DNA of 64,000 bases from Desulfitobacterium chlororespirans DSM 11544 (GCF_900143285.1 NZ_FRDN01000008.1:253926-317925), one strand, 5' to 3'; positions 25,388-34,557 are shown, numbered from the stretch's first letter. The notes: a model not told the origin generated them from the sequence alone. A program made the numbers and translations.

Positions 25388-27211
25388 ATGCCAGAGTATT
25401 TATCACCGGGTGTCTATGTCGAGGAATATGAGTCCGGTTCCGTGCCCATGGCTGGAGTGGGAACCAGTACAGCAGGTTTTATCGGCCTGGCCGAAAAAGG
25501 CAATGTCATCGGCAAACCGCAATTTGTCACCAGCTTCAGCGACTATCTGCGGATCTACGGAGGCTATCTGACCGAGTCCAAATACGGAGATAAGCGTTAT
25601 CTTCCTTATGCTGTGGAGCACTTCTTCATAAACGGAGGCTCGAAATGCTATGTCATGAGAGTCGCTCCCTCGGACGCCAAGCCGGCGGTGGGAAAAGCAC
25701 CGGCAGTTTTGACATTTATGGCGGCCAACCCCGGGGAATGGGGCAATAAAATCAAAGTCACTGTTGAACCCTCCAGCAGGCAGAAAACACCGGTCTATGA
25801 GGCCCAGGGCAATGATTGCGTCTTCAAAAATGTCGACGGTTTCAATGTTGGGGATATCGTCTTGTTTGACGAAGGAAAAAATAAAGCCTACAACAAGATC
25901 AAAGCCATTCAGGAAAAAACAGTGACCTTTGAGAATCCGGTCAATCCGTCCATCGTCGATAAAGCACTGGTTCCCTCCAAGTTTGTCAGAAGCTGCGAAA
26001 TCAACATCGTCGTCAAATGCGACGATCAGAAAGAAGACTATGCTTTTGTGTCTTTAAATCCGGATTCTCCGGATTACGTGGTTTCCCGCTTAGCCAAAAG
26101 CGAACTGGTTACCGTAGAGGTGAGCCTTAAAGCGCCTGAAAAGAGCAAAGCGGCTGAACCGAAAAATGCGGATAAGAATTCTGATAAAAAAGGAGATAAG
26201 GCCGAAGAGGGCGCACCGGTCACCCCCGTTCCACCGGCTGCACCCGTGGTAAGCGGACCGGTCTTGGCGGCTCCTTTTGAGGCCATCGGAGCGGCGGGAA
26301 CAATGCTGGCCATCGCGTTTGCAGGAGGGTCCGACGGGAGCATCGCCGGTATTTCGGCCGCTGATTTCATGGGGTCTGATGCGGGTCCCGGCAAACGGAC
26401 AGGAATTCAGGCTTTCATTGAAGTCAGCGATGTCAGTATGCTGGCTGTACCGGGCATTACTATTCCTGATGTTCAGCTTTCCCTGATTGCTCATTGCGAG
26501 AACACCAAGAGCAGGTTTGCTGTTCTTGATGTACCCCGTGATAAGAAAAAAGTGGATGAGATTCTTGAATATAAAGACATGTTTGACAGCACTTATGCGG
26601 CCATGTACCATCCCTGGCTGGAAGTATTCGATCCCTTGGCCAAGAAGAGCTTCTACTTACCTCCCGCGGCTTCCATGTGCGGAATTTATGCCCGCTGCGA
26701 TCTGAGCATCGGTGTCCATAAGGCCCCCGCTAATGAAGTAGTCCGGAGCTGCACCGGTTTGGAATATGGCTACAACAATGCCGAACAAGACCGGCTTAAT
26801 CCGGCAGGGGTCAACCTGGTCCGGGCTTTCCCCGGCCGGGGAATCCGCGTCTGGGGTGCCCGGACCTGCTCCTCCAACGGCAATTGGAAATATATCAATG
26901 TACGCCGGCTGTTTATTTATCTGGAAGAATCCATCAAGGCCAATACCAACTGGGTAGTCTTTGAGCCGAATACGGAAATTCTCTGGGCAAGGGTTCAGCG
27001 GTCCATCGAATTGTTCCTGGCTTCCACATGGAGATCGGGAGCTTTGGCAGGCACTACCCCCAGTGAGGCTTTCTTTGTGGATATTGGGCGGACCACCATG
27101 ACTCAGGATGATATCGATAATGGACGCTTGATTTGCGTGATTGGGGTGGCCCCCGTGAAGCCTGCCGAGTTCGTGATCTTCAGAATTGGTCAGTATACGG
27201 CGCAAAGCTGA
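25388..27211 (+). CDS. Contractile tail sheath protein
   Basis: The protein has 607 residues from the ATG at 25388, giving the standard sheath N-terminus MPEYLSPGVYVEEYESG; an ATG at 25364 would add 8 residues. The N- and C-terminal parts carry the conserved sheath core: NTNWVVFEPNTEILWARVQ and a handshake-arm C-terminus ending FVIFRIGQYT. A Lys/Glu/Pro/Ala-rich disordered loop (about residues 245-300) interrupts the middle and is probably exposed on the particle surface. The sheath polymer stores the energy for contraction. Only one sheath gene is present, unlike Afp and PVC, which have three. Confidence 0.93.
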   Translation: MPEYLSPGVYVEEYESGSVPMAGVGTSTAGFIGLAEKGNVIGKPQFVTSFSDYLRIYGGYLTESKYGDKRYLPYAVEHFFINGGSKCYVMRVAPSDAKPAVGKAPAVLTFMAANPGEWGNKIKVTVEPSSRQKTPVYEAQGNDCVFKNVDGFNVGDIVLFDEGKNKAYNKIKAIQEKTVTFENPVNPSIVDKALVPSKFVRSCEINIVVKCDDQKEDYAFVSLNPDSPDYVVSRLAKSELVTVEVSLKAPEKSKAAEPKNADKNSDKKGDKAEEGAPVTPVPPAAPVVSGPVLAAPFEAIGAAGTMLAIAFAGGSDGSIAGISAADFMGSDAGPGKRTGIQAFIEVSDVSMLAVPGITIPDVQLSLIAHCENTKSRFAVLDVPRDKKKVDEILEYKDMFDSTYAAMYHPWLEVFDPLAKKSFYLPPAASMCGIYARCDLSIGVHKAPANEVVRSCTGLEYGYNNAEQDRLNPAGVNLVRAFPGRGIRVWGARTCSSNGNWKYINVRRLFIYLEESIKANTNWVVFEPNTEILWARVQRSIELFLASTWRSGALAGTTPSEAFFVDIGRTTMTQDDIDNGRLICVIGVAPVKPAEFVIFRIGQYTAQS

Positions 27212-27274
27212 TCAATCCAGCCATTGAACGGGGCTTCTTTCAGTGATAAATCTAGATAGAAGGGATTGGAAAAC

Positions 27275-27763
27275 ATGCCGGAGATTAGGTACCCTTTTAA
27301 AAATTTCAGGTTCAAAGTGGAATTTGACGGTGTGGAAAGTGCCGGTTTTTCAGAAGTTTCCGGAGCGGATATTTCTGTGGACGTTGTGGAATACAGGGAA
27401 GGCAACGAAATCAGAACAACGCCGAGAAAGCTGGCCGGACTCACCAAATACGGCAACCTCACTTTAAAATGGGGAGTCATTGGCTCTATGGAAATGATGG
27501 AGTGGCTCCATACTGTAGCCTCAACCAATACCGCGGGGCCCACAGGGATTGCCCGCAAAAATCTGGTCATTAAAATCCTCGATGATACCGGTGCGGACGG
27601 CCCCGCCTGGGAGATCATCAATGCCTGGCCCTCCCATTACAGCGGACCCAGTCTGAATGCCCTTGGTTCTGAAGTGGCGGTGGAAACCCTGGAAATTGTC
27701 CATGAAGGGATCATACGCATCGATGGCGGAGCCATCGACTCGGCTGCTCCATCGACAGTTTAA
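27275..27763 (+). CDS. Tail tube protein
   Basis: The protein of 162 residues starts MPEIRYPFKNFRFKVEFDG and has the conserved tube motifs FSEVSGADISVDVVEYREG, RKLAGLTKYGNLTLKWG and the C-terminal ALGSEVAVETLEIVHEGI. This is the Hcp/gp19-like tube family of eCIS. It stacks in hexameric rings inside the sheath. ATG 27275 with AAGGG upstream is preferred to a TTG three codons earlier. A stable hairpin follows the gene. Confidence 0.93.
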   Translation: MPEIRYPFKNFRFKVEFDGVESAGFSEVSGADISVDVVEYREGNEIRTTPRKLAGLTKYGNLTLKWGVIGSMEMMEWLHTVASTNTAGPTGIARKNLVIKILDDTGADGPAWEIINAWPSHYSGPSLNALGSEVAVETLEIVHEGIIRIDGGAIDSAAPSTV

Positions 27764-27814
27764 TCCAGGTACTTAAGCACATTTGAATTCTAAAAACTTA
27801 TAATGACGTTTAAA

Positions 27815-27850
27815 GGCTGTTCTGCCAGGCAAAATCCCGGCAGGACAGCC
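27815..27850 (+). promoter_or_regulatory. Stable hairpin behind tube gene
   Basis: GGCTGTTCTGCC (27815-27826) pairs with GGCAGGACAGCC (27839-27850) over 12 positions with one G-U. No T run follows, so it is unlikely to stop transcription fully. A hairpin here can protect the sheath-tube mRNA from 3' decay and raise these two proteins above the baseplate proteins. Confidence 0.6.
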
Positions 27851-27881
27851 TGAGCAAACAATGAAGATAGGCGGTGCGGTC

Positions 27882-28247
27882 ATGGCTTTTCAGACTGAAT
27901 ATGAATTCGAACTTCCCCGCGGCTATATGGATCCTTCCGGAGAAATCCATAAAAAGGGGTCCATGAGGCTGGCCACGGCAGCCGATGAGATCCTGCCCAT
28001 GCGAGATCCCCGTGTCCAGCAGAATCCAGGTTATTTGACCGTCATTTTATTGTCCCGGGTTATCACCCGTTTAGGAACACTGAATTCCATCAATACCAAA
28101 ACCATTGAAGGTTTGTTTACCATCGATATGGCTTTTCTGCAGGATTTATATCAACGGATCAATATGTCCGATGTGCCCTCTTATAAGGTGCAGTGCCCTA
28201 AATGCGAAAACACCTTTGAGGTTCCGTTGGATTTTTTGGGAGAGTAG
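27882..28247 (+). CDS. Tail assembly chaperone, short (0-frame) form
   Basis: The protein has 121 residues from ATG 27882; an ATG at 27861 has no ribosome site. It begins FQTEYEFELPRGYMDPSGE and carries TAADEILPMRDPRVQQNPGY, a helical core and one CPKC pair near the C-terminus. It resembles the conserved small tail-assembly proteins that follow the tube gene in eCIS and in phages with T4-like tails. The last codons include a T-TTT-TTG slippery heptamer, after which a second frame without a start codon continues (next entry). By analogy with phage G/GT proteins, it should help the tube or tape protein to assemble. Confidence 0.75.
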   Translation: MAFQTEYEFELPRGYMDPSGEIHKKGSMRLATAADEILPMRDPRVQQNPGYLTVILLSRVITRLGTLNSINTKTIEGLFTIDMAFLQDLYQRINMSDVPSYKVQCPKCENTFEVPLDFLGE

Positions 28248-28256
28248 AGCTCTCCC
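28232..28256 (+). promoter_or_regulatory. Programmed -1 frameshift signal
   Basis: TTTTTTG (28232-28238) fits X-XXY-YYZ exactly in the 0 frame (GAT TTT TTG). GGGAGAG (28238-28244) and CTCTCCC (28250-28256) then form a perfect 7-bp hairpin around the 0-frame TAG stop. The hairpin starts without the usual 5-9 base spacer, so it may act only when partly melted. Slippage by -1 leads into an open frame to 28432. Confidence 0.7.
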
Positions 28257-28432
28257 TTTATCCGGAAGGGAAGCTCTATGAAGAAGCTTCATTTTTGGGA
28301 TATTATCTTCACTGGTCTCACGATCAGATTATGGAGCTGGATCACAAAGAACGCCGCCGCTGGTGTATGGAGGTTTCCAAGATCAATAAGAAGCTCAGCA
28401 ATAAACCGGATAATCCTTTTGAGAAAATCTAA
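28238..28432 (+). CDS. -1 frameshift extension of tail assembly chaperone (DUF6760-like)
   Basis: After the slip, the frame gives 64 further residues (GRVELSLYPEGKLYEEASFL, then YYLHWSHDQIMELDHKERRR, ending DNPFEKI), so the fusion has 183 residues. The LYEEASFLGYYLHWSHDQIM and ERRRWCMEV pattern resembles the small DUF6760 proteins found at this place in eCIS loci. No ATG, GTG or TTG lies in this frame before the conserved part; the first ATG is at 28330, inside it. Expression by frameshift fusion is therefore the simplest reading. An unusual start codon is the alternative. Confidence 0.7.
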   Translation, partial: GRVELSLYPEGKLYEEASFLGYYLHWSHDQIMELDHKERRRWCMEVSKINKKLSNKPDNPFEKI

Positions 28433-28444
28433 GCTAAGGGCAGG

Positions 28445-29332
28445 ATGTTGATAGATATGGCTCGTAAGCGGTTAAACCCCATGGACATCAATGAATATTA
28501 TCAAACGATGGGTGCACGTCCTGAATCGGATCTTTGGGAAATGCCCTTTTACAACACTCCCAATCATAAGCCCATTACCGGTCCCGCACGTCCGGCGACC
28601 GTCAACAGCGGCAATTTTAGTGCACCTGCCTATAATTATCAGGGTAACCCCATCTTAAGCAATAAAGATGTCCCGGCCGGTCCAGCCGGCAGCCCGGTGT
28701 ATCAGATTCAGGTGATACGTCCCGGAACCAGGCCGGAACAGCAGTTTAAGCCTCCCGTATATAATGACTCTTCGGGAAAACCGGTGCTCAACGATAACCT
28801 TCAGGATAGCGCAGGCAATGGCGTATATCGTCCGTCCCAGCTTAAAAAGAGCGGCTCTCCGAACCTATCGGCCCGTAAGGAATCCATACTGGGCTGGGGA
28901 GAAACCCGTAAAGTATTTTTAAATAACAGCTTTTCTGCCGATGCCCCCGGCGCCCCGCTTCCTATTGGCAATTTTACGAGAATAGCCGGATTGGAAGCCG
29001 AATGGGAATTAGAAACCTATCGGGAAGGCGGGGATAACGGCGGTGAGCATATTTTTCCCAGCCAGATTAAAAATTCCCGGCTGGTTTTTGAATATGGTAC
29101 GGGTTTTATGGATCCGCTTCTGATCTGGTTTAATACGATTCAAACGGGAGTCATACTCAAACTGCCCCTGCTCATCTATCTCTATAATGAATCCCAGTTT
29201 CCTATTAAACTCTGGATGGCCATGAATGCTATGCCGGTGAAGTATACGGCTCCCCAGCTTGATTCCATGGCTTCCGAAGTGGCGATTACACGCTTGGAGT
29301 TTATCCACAGCGGACTGATCAGTGTTTTGTAA
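28445..29332 (+). CDS. Second tube-like protein with long disordered N-terminus
   Basis: The protein has 295 residues. The last 150 are a tube-protein fold of the gp19/TIGR02241 type: FTRIAGLEAEWELETYREG, HIFPSQIKNSRLVFEYGTG, QLDSMASEVAITRLEFIHSG. The first 150 are rich in Pro, Asn, Ser and Gly and look disordered. In eCIS a second tube protein (Afp5-like) adapts the tube to the spike, so this is probably the tube-baseplate adaptor. The long N-terminal extension is unusual. The ATG at 28445 lies 4 bases behind AAGGG; ATG 28457 is an alternative. Confidence 0.8.
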   Translation: MLIDMARKRLNPMDINEYYQTMGARPESDLWEMPFYNTPNHKPITGPARPATVNSGNFSAPAYNYQGNPILSNKDVPAGPAGSPVYQIQVIRPGTRPEQQFKPPVYNDSSGKPVLNDNLQDSAGNGVYRPSQLKKSGSPNLSARKESILGWGETRKVFLNNSFSADAPGAPLPIGNFTRIAGLEAEWELETYREGGDNGGEHIFPSQIKNSRLVFEYGTGFMDPLLIWFNTIQTGVILKLPLLIYLYNESQFPIKLWMAMNAMPVKYTAPQLDSMASEVAITRLEFIHSGLISVL

Positions 29333-29382
29333 AGGCAGGGTTCACGGCCCGGAAGTTGATGCAAAAAAGTCGGAGGCTGGTT

Positions 29383-32300
29383 ATGGAAGGAATGCAAATC
29401 ATCGGGGAAATTCACCGTAACGTAAAAAAGATGAAGTCCATAACAGACCCAACCTTTGCCAAGCTGATCAGGAATCAATACCTGATGCGGACCGATAAAC
29501 GATGGGGTCTATTGTCCTTGTATTTTCTGGAAGATTCTCCATCCGAGGATGCTCAGCCCTTGCTCAACCAAACAGTGGTTTTTCGGCCGGAGGTTGTTTT
29601 TCAGTTTCTGCAAAACACCATTAACCGCTCTCAAATCTTAAATCACTCTCATGGTTTACATAATACAAACCGGACTGTCCTGCCTCAATCAGATCCCGTT
29701 TCAGGGCAAAGCTCAGAGCTGGAAAATCCCCAGGCGTACGGACCGATCAGGGAAGGCAGCAGAGAAGCAGGTTTGGGCAGCCAAATCCATAGATATTCCT
29801 TCAGCAAAAGTGTCAGCCCGAATTATCATCTCCGATACGGTTCCCATATCACTGGGAATAAGGGTCTTACAAACGCGATGCCAAACGATAAAATGCGCAT
29901 CAATTCCAACAGTGCCCTTATCCATAACCCGTATCACGATGACGGCTCACTCTTTCCGGGAGCTTTGCTTTCTCAGAGCCCCTTGTTTCATTGGAAATTT
30001 CATCAGGAAAAAGATTTCCCCTCTCCCGGCTCAATACTCAGCCAAGTTCTTCTTCCCCTAAGTCAAGCCAACATTGCGCTGACATTCCGGCCAGCCTTGC
30101 AGGCCAACTTGCTATCGGCACTTAATTCGGTCAATCAGCCAAAATTCATTGCGGCTTATAGTCAAAGGGAAGGGCCAAAACTCATTTCAGCTTTCAGACA
30201 AACCGAACAGCCAAATTTCACTTCGGTTTATAGTCAAAGGGAAGGGCTAAAACTCATTTCAGCTTTCAGACAAACCGAACAGCTAAATTTTACTTCGGCT
30301 TTCAGCCAAAGGGAGCGGCCAAGGTTTACGTCAGCTTCCATTCAAGCCAATCAGCTTAATTTTGTTCCAGAGTTTAATCCGGTTAGTAATTCAGCAACCC
30401 GGCCAGGATTTACTGGGGTATTCACGCCCTTGATTCAACGAGGATTTAGCTCTCCGTTGAAAACTCAATTTACCCTGGTGCGAAACCCTGTAGTTATCCA
30501 AAAGTCAGCAAACAACCGGGAATATCCGGAAAACGGCCCTCTCTTATGGAGTACTTCGGAATTGATCAGCGAACTAATCGGCCCTAAAACCCCCACCTTT
30601 ATAGGCGGCGGGTATCCAAGGACGGCTAAGTCCGGTATGGACTCGACTGACTTTCAGTGGGGGGCGAATCTCCTATGGAAAGAAGCCTGGTTCAAAGAAC
30701 AGGATCATAAGGAAAGCTTAATTCGGGAACACAAGGAAACGATAAATCAAGATCATCCGCTTCAAAAGGAGCGCTTGAGACTATTAAGTTTTCTTGAACC
30801 AAGCTTTTATAAGTATTTCACGGATAATCTCCAGACAAATCTCAGTCAGAATTTTCGTCAACAGCGGAATTTCAGCAAATATCCTGATATCTACCCCATT
30901 CAAAACTTTCAGCAAAGATTTAGCCCCTTACCAGGAACGTGGCTCAATGCTCCTGGAGCAAACCTTAGAGCAAACCTTAGGGAACCACGCCGCTTCAGCT
31001 CGGCTCTTAACCAATCAAGGGACGTCAAGGCAAGCCTCCCAACCTTGGCTTGGGGTTATAAGCTTATTACCAATAATTTTACCGGCTTCAGCCCCGTTTC
31101 GGCACGCAGCCCAATGCCCCAGTCGAAATTTCCCTTCCTATATAATAGATCACTAAAACAAACATTTAATCGGGCAATCTTGTCACGTTTCCCTTTGATG
31201 CCCGGTCCGGCATTCGTCTCAATCTATAAGTCAGCATTTGCCTCAATCTATGAGTCAGCATTCACCCGGATATATCAACGGCTCTTTCAGCCAACACCGG
31301 GTTGGGAATTCACCCCAAGCCTAGACAAGAGTCGGGGACGTTCAGAAGACCGGCAATTGAAGAAGATAAGCTTATTTGCCAAAGATATGGAGTTCATTCA
31401 AGCAGAGCAACTAAAAGACTTAGTTCCGGACAATGAGCAATATATGAGTGAGCTTAATCAAAGTTTGATACAAGGCCTCACGCAAAGCGCTTCTCAGAAT
31501 TTTGCCCAAAGCCTTAAGGAATTTACTCAAAGCCTCAATAGAAACTCAAATGATTATCCGAATCCAAATCCTGATTCCCTGCGGCAGAAAGAGCTTAACC
31601 GTGCCGGTGATGGACGGAGCGAAGTCTATAGGCTGTCTGATCTGTTCAAAGCCGTATCAGCAATGGTTAGGCCAAGTCTCCCCGGTTCCGGTGCCGTGTC
31701 AAACCGCTTTAGCTGGAATCTCGAATCAGGCCGAATTGAACCGAATCCTCAGCCCCTATTTAATCCGGTCAGAGGAGGCCGGTTTAACGCAAATCTTACT
31801 CTAAGCCTTTTTCTGGCATCTGAGAAGGCCGGAATGTTAAGTTCTTTTCAAAAGAAAAACTTAAGGCTAAGCAGCTCAGCGCCAAGCGGTAGGTCTGCAG
31901 AACCATTGCTTGACGGTCAATCCATTTTCCCCGTCATACTGCTGGGAGATACAGTCTTTGCCGGGCCAATATTAAGCCAAAGAAATACTATCCAGAGTTT
32001 CTTCCCGGTCCGGCCGGTTTTTAACAGCAGGCTTTTAAGCGGCGGACATTTAAGCACCTCTATAAGTGACAGAGTTATCGACAAAGTTATTGATAGAATT
32101 ATCCCTGGAATGATCAATAGAGTTGAGATCAGCCATAGAGCGGTGTTAAACAACTCGCTCAGCCCTGTCACTCCTGCCGGTCTTGTCAACCCTGTCAGCC
32201 CTATCAGCCCTATCGCTCCTGTCAGTCTTGCTGGTCCTGTCAGCTTTCCCACTTCCATCGGCCTTGGTCAAGAAACTGTAGTTAAGGCTGGAAGTGGGAA

Positions 32301-33825
32301 AAAGCTTTATCCGACCAGACCGTCCCTAGGCATATCATCTTTCGGTATGCCACACCCGCGGACGCTGCATCTCCCTGCAGCAGTGCTGAATGCTCCCCAT
32401 TTCAGTACACCCTATCTGAATACCCTGCATGCCGGTACATCTTATCTGAATGCTTTGCATGCCGATACATCAACATTATATTTTTTGGATTTGTACACTT
32501 CATTGACTAATATTCCCGGCAGAGATCATCCGGTTTCTGATCATGTCACTCCCAACCTGTTGGATTCAAGCCGGGAGATTTTAATAACCCCTCAGCTTAA
32601 AAACATTTCTTTGGCTGAACGGGCAAATCAATGGCTTGCAAGGATTCTAATAACACCAAGAACTCTGATGACGCCAAGAACTCCCGGAGCTCCAGGAACT
32701 CCAGGAACTCCAAGGGGTTCAATGACGCCAGGAAGTTCAGGGACTCCTTGGGAAATTCCCGGCTCTTTGATCTATTGGGAATCATGGAACAGGGAATCGC
32801 TGAACAGTGAATCAAGCGATACCGCTCCTTCTGCTTTAAGGAATGCAGAAAAGGAGTATGGCAGCAAAGAAAAACTCCATCAAGGCCGGGCTGAATTAAA
32901 GAATATTTTCCGCCCATCGGGGCTCCGGCTTATCGAGAAGCTTTTGGGGAATGTCTACAGGACATTGACACATAATCATATGGAAAAATATCTGGCAGGC
33001 AAAGAGAGCTTTGAAAAAAGCGTCGCCGGGAATCCGCTTCTGACCCTCCTGAAAAACGACCCCAAAAGCGAAGAACAGGAGAGGGGCCCCTTGGAGAGCA
33101 GTCTGGTAGAGAATTATGCCAGTTTCAAATCTGAATTGGAAAAGATAAAAAATCTCTTTGCGGTCCGGCAGTTTAGATCCCCACAATTTAAAATCCAATC
33201 CTTTAAATTCCCAACCTTTCAATCCGGAAGTGTTTTCAGTCCGGCCTTATCCAATCCTTTGCCTACCCATCAGAATTTGGAGGCCTGGCTTTTCCACAGA
33301 AGAGGTCAGGGTCCCCTAACCATCCTTCGTGAAAGATCCATCCCTCGTCTTGATGGTGAGAAGGATATTAAGGTTTCCAGGGACTTACGGACAGTATCCA
33401 GGTATGGAGAGAGCACCGTACTTTTGCAGGCTGACGAAGCCAGGCGCAAAGAGCTCCGGACTCTCAGGAATACTCAGCTGGTGGCTCTGGCCAACCCCAT
33501 AGCTTATCAGGACAGAGAGGGAGAAGGGCCGGAGATGATCATTCTTGCGCCGCCGGTGATCGCTCAGGACTATAACTCGGGTTATACCCAAAGCCTCCCA
33601 ACCATTACCTATCGGGAGGAGGAGGAAAAACACCGCCTGAATAAGCAGCACGAGCCGGTGATGAAGTCCTTGAATACCCCGGTGGAAATCGCTTCCCCAT
33701 CTCTGAAACAAAGTATACAGAATGTGGATTTCATGAATCCTACCGAACTCAACCGACTTGTGGATAAAGTATATTCCCAGCTGGAGACAAGGCTGAAAAG
33801 GGAAAAAAGGCGTTTCGGTTTTTAA
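29383..33825 (+). CDS. Giant low-complexity eCIS protein (1480 residues)
   Basis: ATG 29383 is chosen for CGGAGG 6 bases before it. The N-terminus (about 60 residues) looks folded and helical. Residues about 80-1180 are rich in Ser, Pro, Asn, Gln, Phe and Leu with many short repeats: two 24-residue copies containing YSQREGPKLISAFRQTEQ, ASIYESAF copies, and TPRTPGAPGTPGTPRGS. The last 45 residues (ELNRLVDKVYSQLETRLKRE to the end) form a charged helix similar, as I recall, to the C-termini of smaller proteins coded between tube and LysM genes in eCIS. The gene fills exactly that slot. It could be an enlarged baseplate or inner-particle component, a scaffold, or a substitute tape measure, as no other tape-measure protein is seen. 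Codon use and composition differ from the neighbours. Confidence 0.65.
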   Translation: MEGMQIIGEIHRNVKKMKSITDPTFAKLIRNQYLMRTDKRWGLLSLYFLEDSPSEDAQPLLNQTVVFRPEVVFQFLQNTINRSQILNHSHGLHNTNRTVLPQSDPVSGQSSELENPQAYGPIREGSREAGLGSQIHRYSFSKSVSPNYHLRYGSHITGNKGLTNAMPNDKMRINSNSALIHNPYHDDGSLFPGALLSQSPLFHWKFHQEKDFPSPGSILSQVLLPLSQANIALTFRPALQANLLSALNSVNQPKFIAAYSQREGPKLISAFRQTEQPNFTSVYSQREGLKLISAFRQTEQLNFTSAFSQRERPRFTSASIQANQLNFVPEFNPVSNSATRPGFTGVFTPLIQRGFSSPLKTQFTLVRNPVVIQKSANNREYPENGPLLWSTSELISELIGPKTPTFIGGGYPRTAKSGMDSTDFQWGANLLWKEAWFKEQDHKESLIREHKETINQDHPLQKERLRLLSFLEPSFYKYFTDNLQTNLSQNFRQQRNFSKYPDIYPIQNFQQRFSPLPGTWLNAPGANLRANLREPRRFSSALNQSRDVKASLPTLAWGYKLITNNFTGFSPVSARSPMPQSKFPFLYNRSLKQTFNRAILSRFPLMPGPAFVSIYKSAFASIYESAFTRIYQRLFQPTPGWEFTPSLDKSRGRSEDRQLKKISLFAKDMEFIQAEQLKDLVPDNEQYMSELNQSLIQGLTQSASQNFAQSLKEFTQSLNRNSNDYPNPNPDSLRQKELNRAGDGRSEVYRLSDLFKAVSAMVRPSLPGSGAVSNRFSWNLESGRIEPNPQPLFNPVRGGRFNANLTLSLFLASEKAGMLSSFQKKNLRLSSSAPSGRSAEPLLDGQSIFPVILLGDTVFAGPILSQRNTIQSFFPVRPVFNSRLLSGGHLSTSISDRVIDKVIDRIIPGMINRVEISHRAVLNNSLSPVTPAGLVNPVSPISPIAPVSLAGPVSFPTSIGLGQETVVKAGSGKKLYPTRPSLGISSFGMPHPRTLHLPAAVLNAPHFSTPYLNTLHAGTSYLNALHADTSTLYFLDLYTSLTNIPGRDHPVSDHVTPNLLDSSREILITPQLKNISLAERANQWLARILITPRTLMTPRTPGAPGTPGTPRGSMTPGSSGTPWEIPGSLIYWESWNRESLNSESSDTAPSALRNAEKEYGSKEKLHQGRAELKNIFRPSGLRLIEKLLGNVYRTLTHNHMEKYLAGKESFEKSVAGNPLLTLLKNDPKSEEQERGPLESSLVENYASFKSELEKIKNLFAVRQFRSPQFKIQSFKFPTFQSGSVFSPALSNPLPTHQNLEAWLFHRRGQGPLTILRERSIPRLDGEKDIKVSRDLRTVSRYGESTVLLQADEARRKELRTLRNTQLVALANPIAYQDREGEGPEMIILAPPVIAQDYNSGYTQSLPTITYREEEEKHRLNKQHEPVMKSLNTPVEIASPSLKQSIQNVDFMNPTELNRLVDKVYSQLETRLKREKRRFGF
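30156..30299 (+). repeat. Two tandem 72-bp repeats in the giant gene
   Basis: Two nearly identical 72-bp units (30156-30227, 30228-30299), each coding 24 residues, are followed by decaying partial copies to about 30360. The near identity at DNA level points to recent duplication. Confidence 0.85.
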
Positions 33826-33849
33826 TGAAAGGGAAAGGGGAAAGCAACC

Positions 33850-34557
33850 ATGCTTTTTATGCCTAAAGCAACCATCAAAGTCGCAGACTCCGGCGGAAAT
33901 TTCCAAAATGCTTCGGTTTCGATTCCCGGTTCCGGTGACTGCAAATGCTTATTCAATCCTGCCGAATTTGTGATTCAGCGGTCTGCCAACTATGTTGAAC
34001 ACAAGATTCCCGGACTGGACCGGCCGATTATCCAGTTTATCAACGGCGAAGCCGAGGTTATGAAATTTTCTTTGTTCTTTGATACTTACTCAGCCGGTCC
34101 GGAGACGGGAAATCTGGATCTGCTCGCCAATAATCTCAAGCCCACCTTGCTGAAAGCCGATGTCCGCAAGTTTACGGAGCCTTTTTATAAGCTTTTGGAC
34201 GTATCGGAGGATAAGCATGCCCCCAGCCTGGTGAGCTTTGAGTGGGGAAAGACAAAATTCGCCGGGTATATTATGGACATCAGTCAAAAATTCACCCTAT
34301 TTTCCCCCAATGGAGTGCCTTTGCGGGCTACTCTGGAAATCACTTTGAAATCCAATAAAAAAGATAATAATATCCGCAATTCACCGGATCGCACCAAACA
34401 CCGGGTGGTTAAGAACGGGGAGGCCCTGTTCGCCTTCGCTTATGCGGAATACGGAGATTGTTCCCAATGGCGGAGAATAGCAGAAGCCAATGGGATTGAC
34501 AATCCCCGGCGCCTGCGCTCAGGAGAAAGTATTGTCATTCCGGCCATTCTGCGCTGA
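33850..34557 (+). CDS. LysM-domain baseplate protein (Afp7-like)
   Basis: The protein of 235 residues has an N-terminal domain with the family pattern CLFNPAEFVIQRSANYVEHK, DRPIIQFINGEAEVMKFSLF and FAGYIMDISQKFTLFSPNGVPLRATLEI. The last 50 residues are a LysM-like module (HRVVKNGEALFAFAYAEYG, WRRIAEANGIDNPRRLRSGE, IVIPA). This is the eCIS/phage gp53-like protein that links tube adaptor and spike. GAAAGGGG precedes the ATG. It lies directly before the spike genes, as in Afp. Confidence 0.9.
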   Translation: MLFMPKATIKVADSGGNFQNASVSIPGSGDCKCLFNPAEFVIQRSANYVEHKIPGLDRPIIQFINGEAEVMKFSLFFDTYSAGPETGNLDLLANNLKPTLLKADVRKFTEPFYKLLDVSEDKHAPSLVSFEWGKTKFAGYIMDISQKFTLFSPNGVPLRATLEITLKSNKKDNNIRNSPDRTKHRVVKNGEALFAFAYAEYGDCSQWRRIAEANGIDNPRRLRSGESIVIPAILR

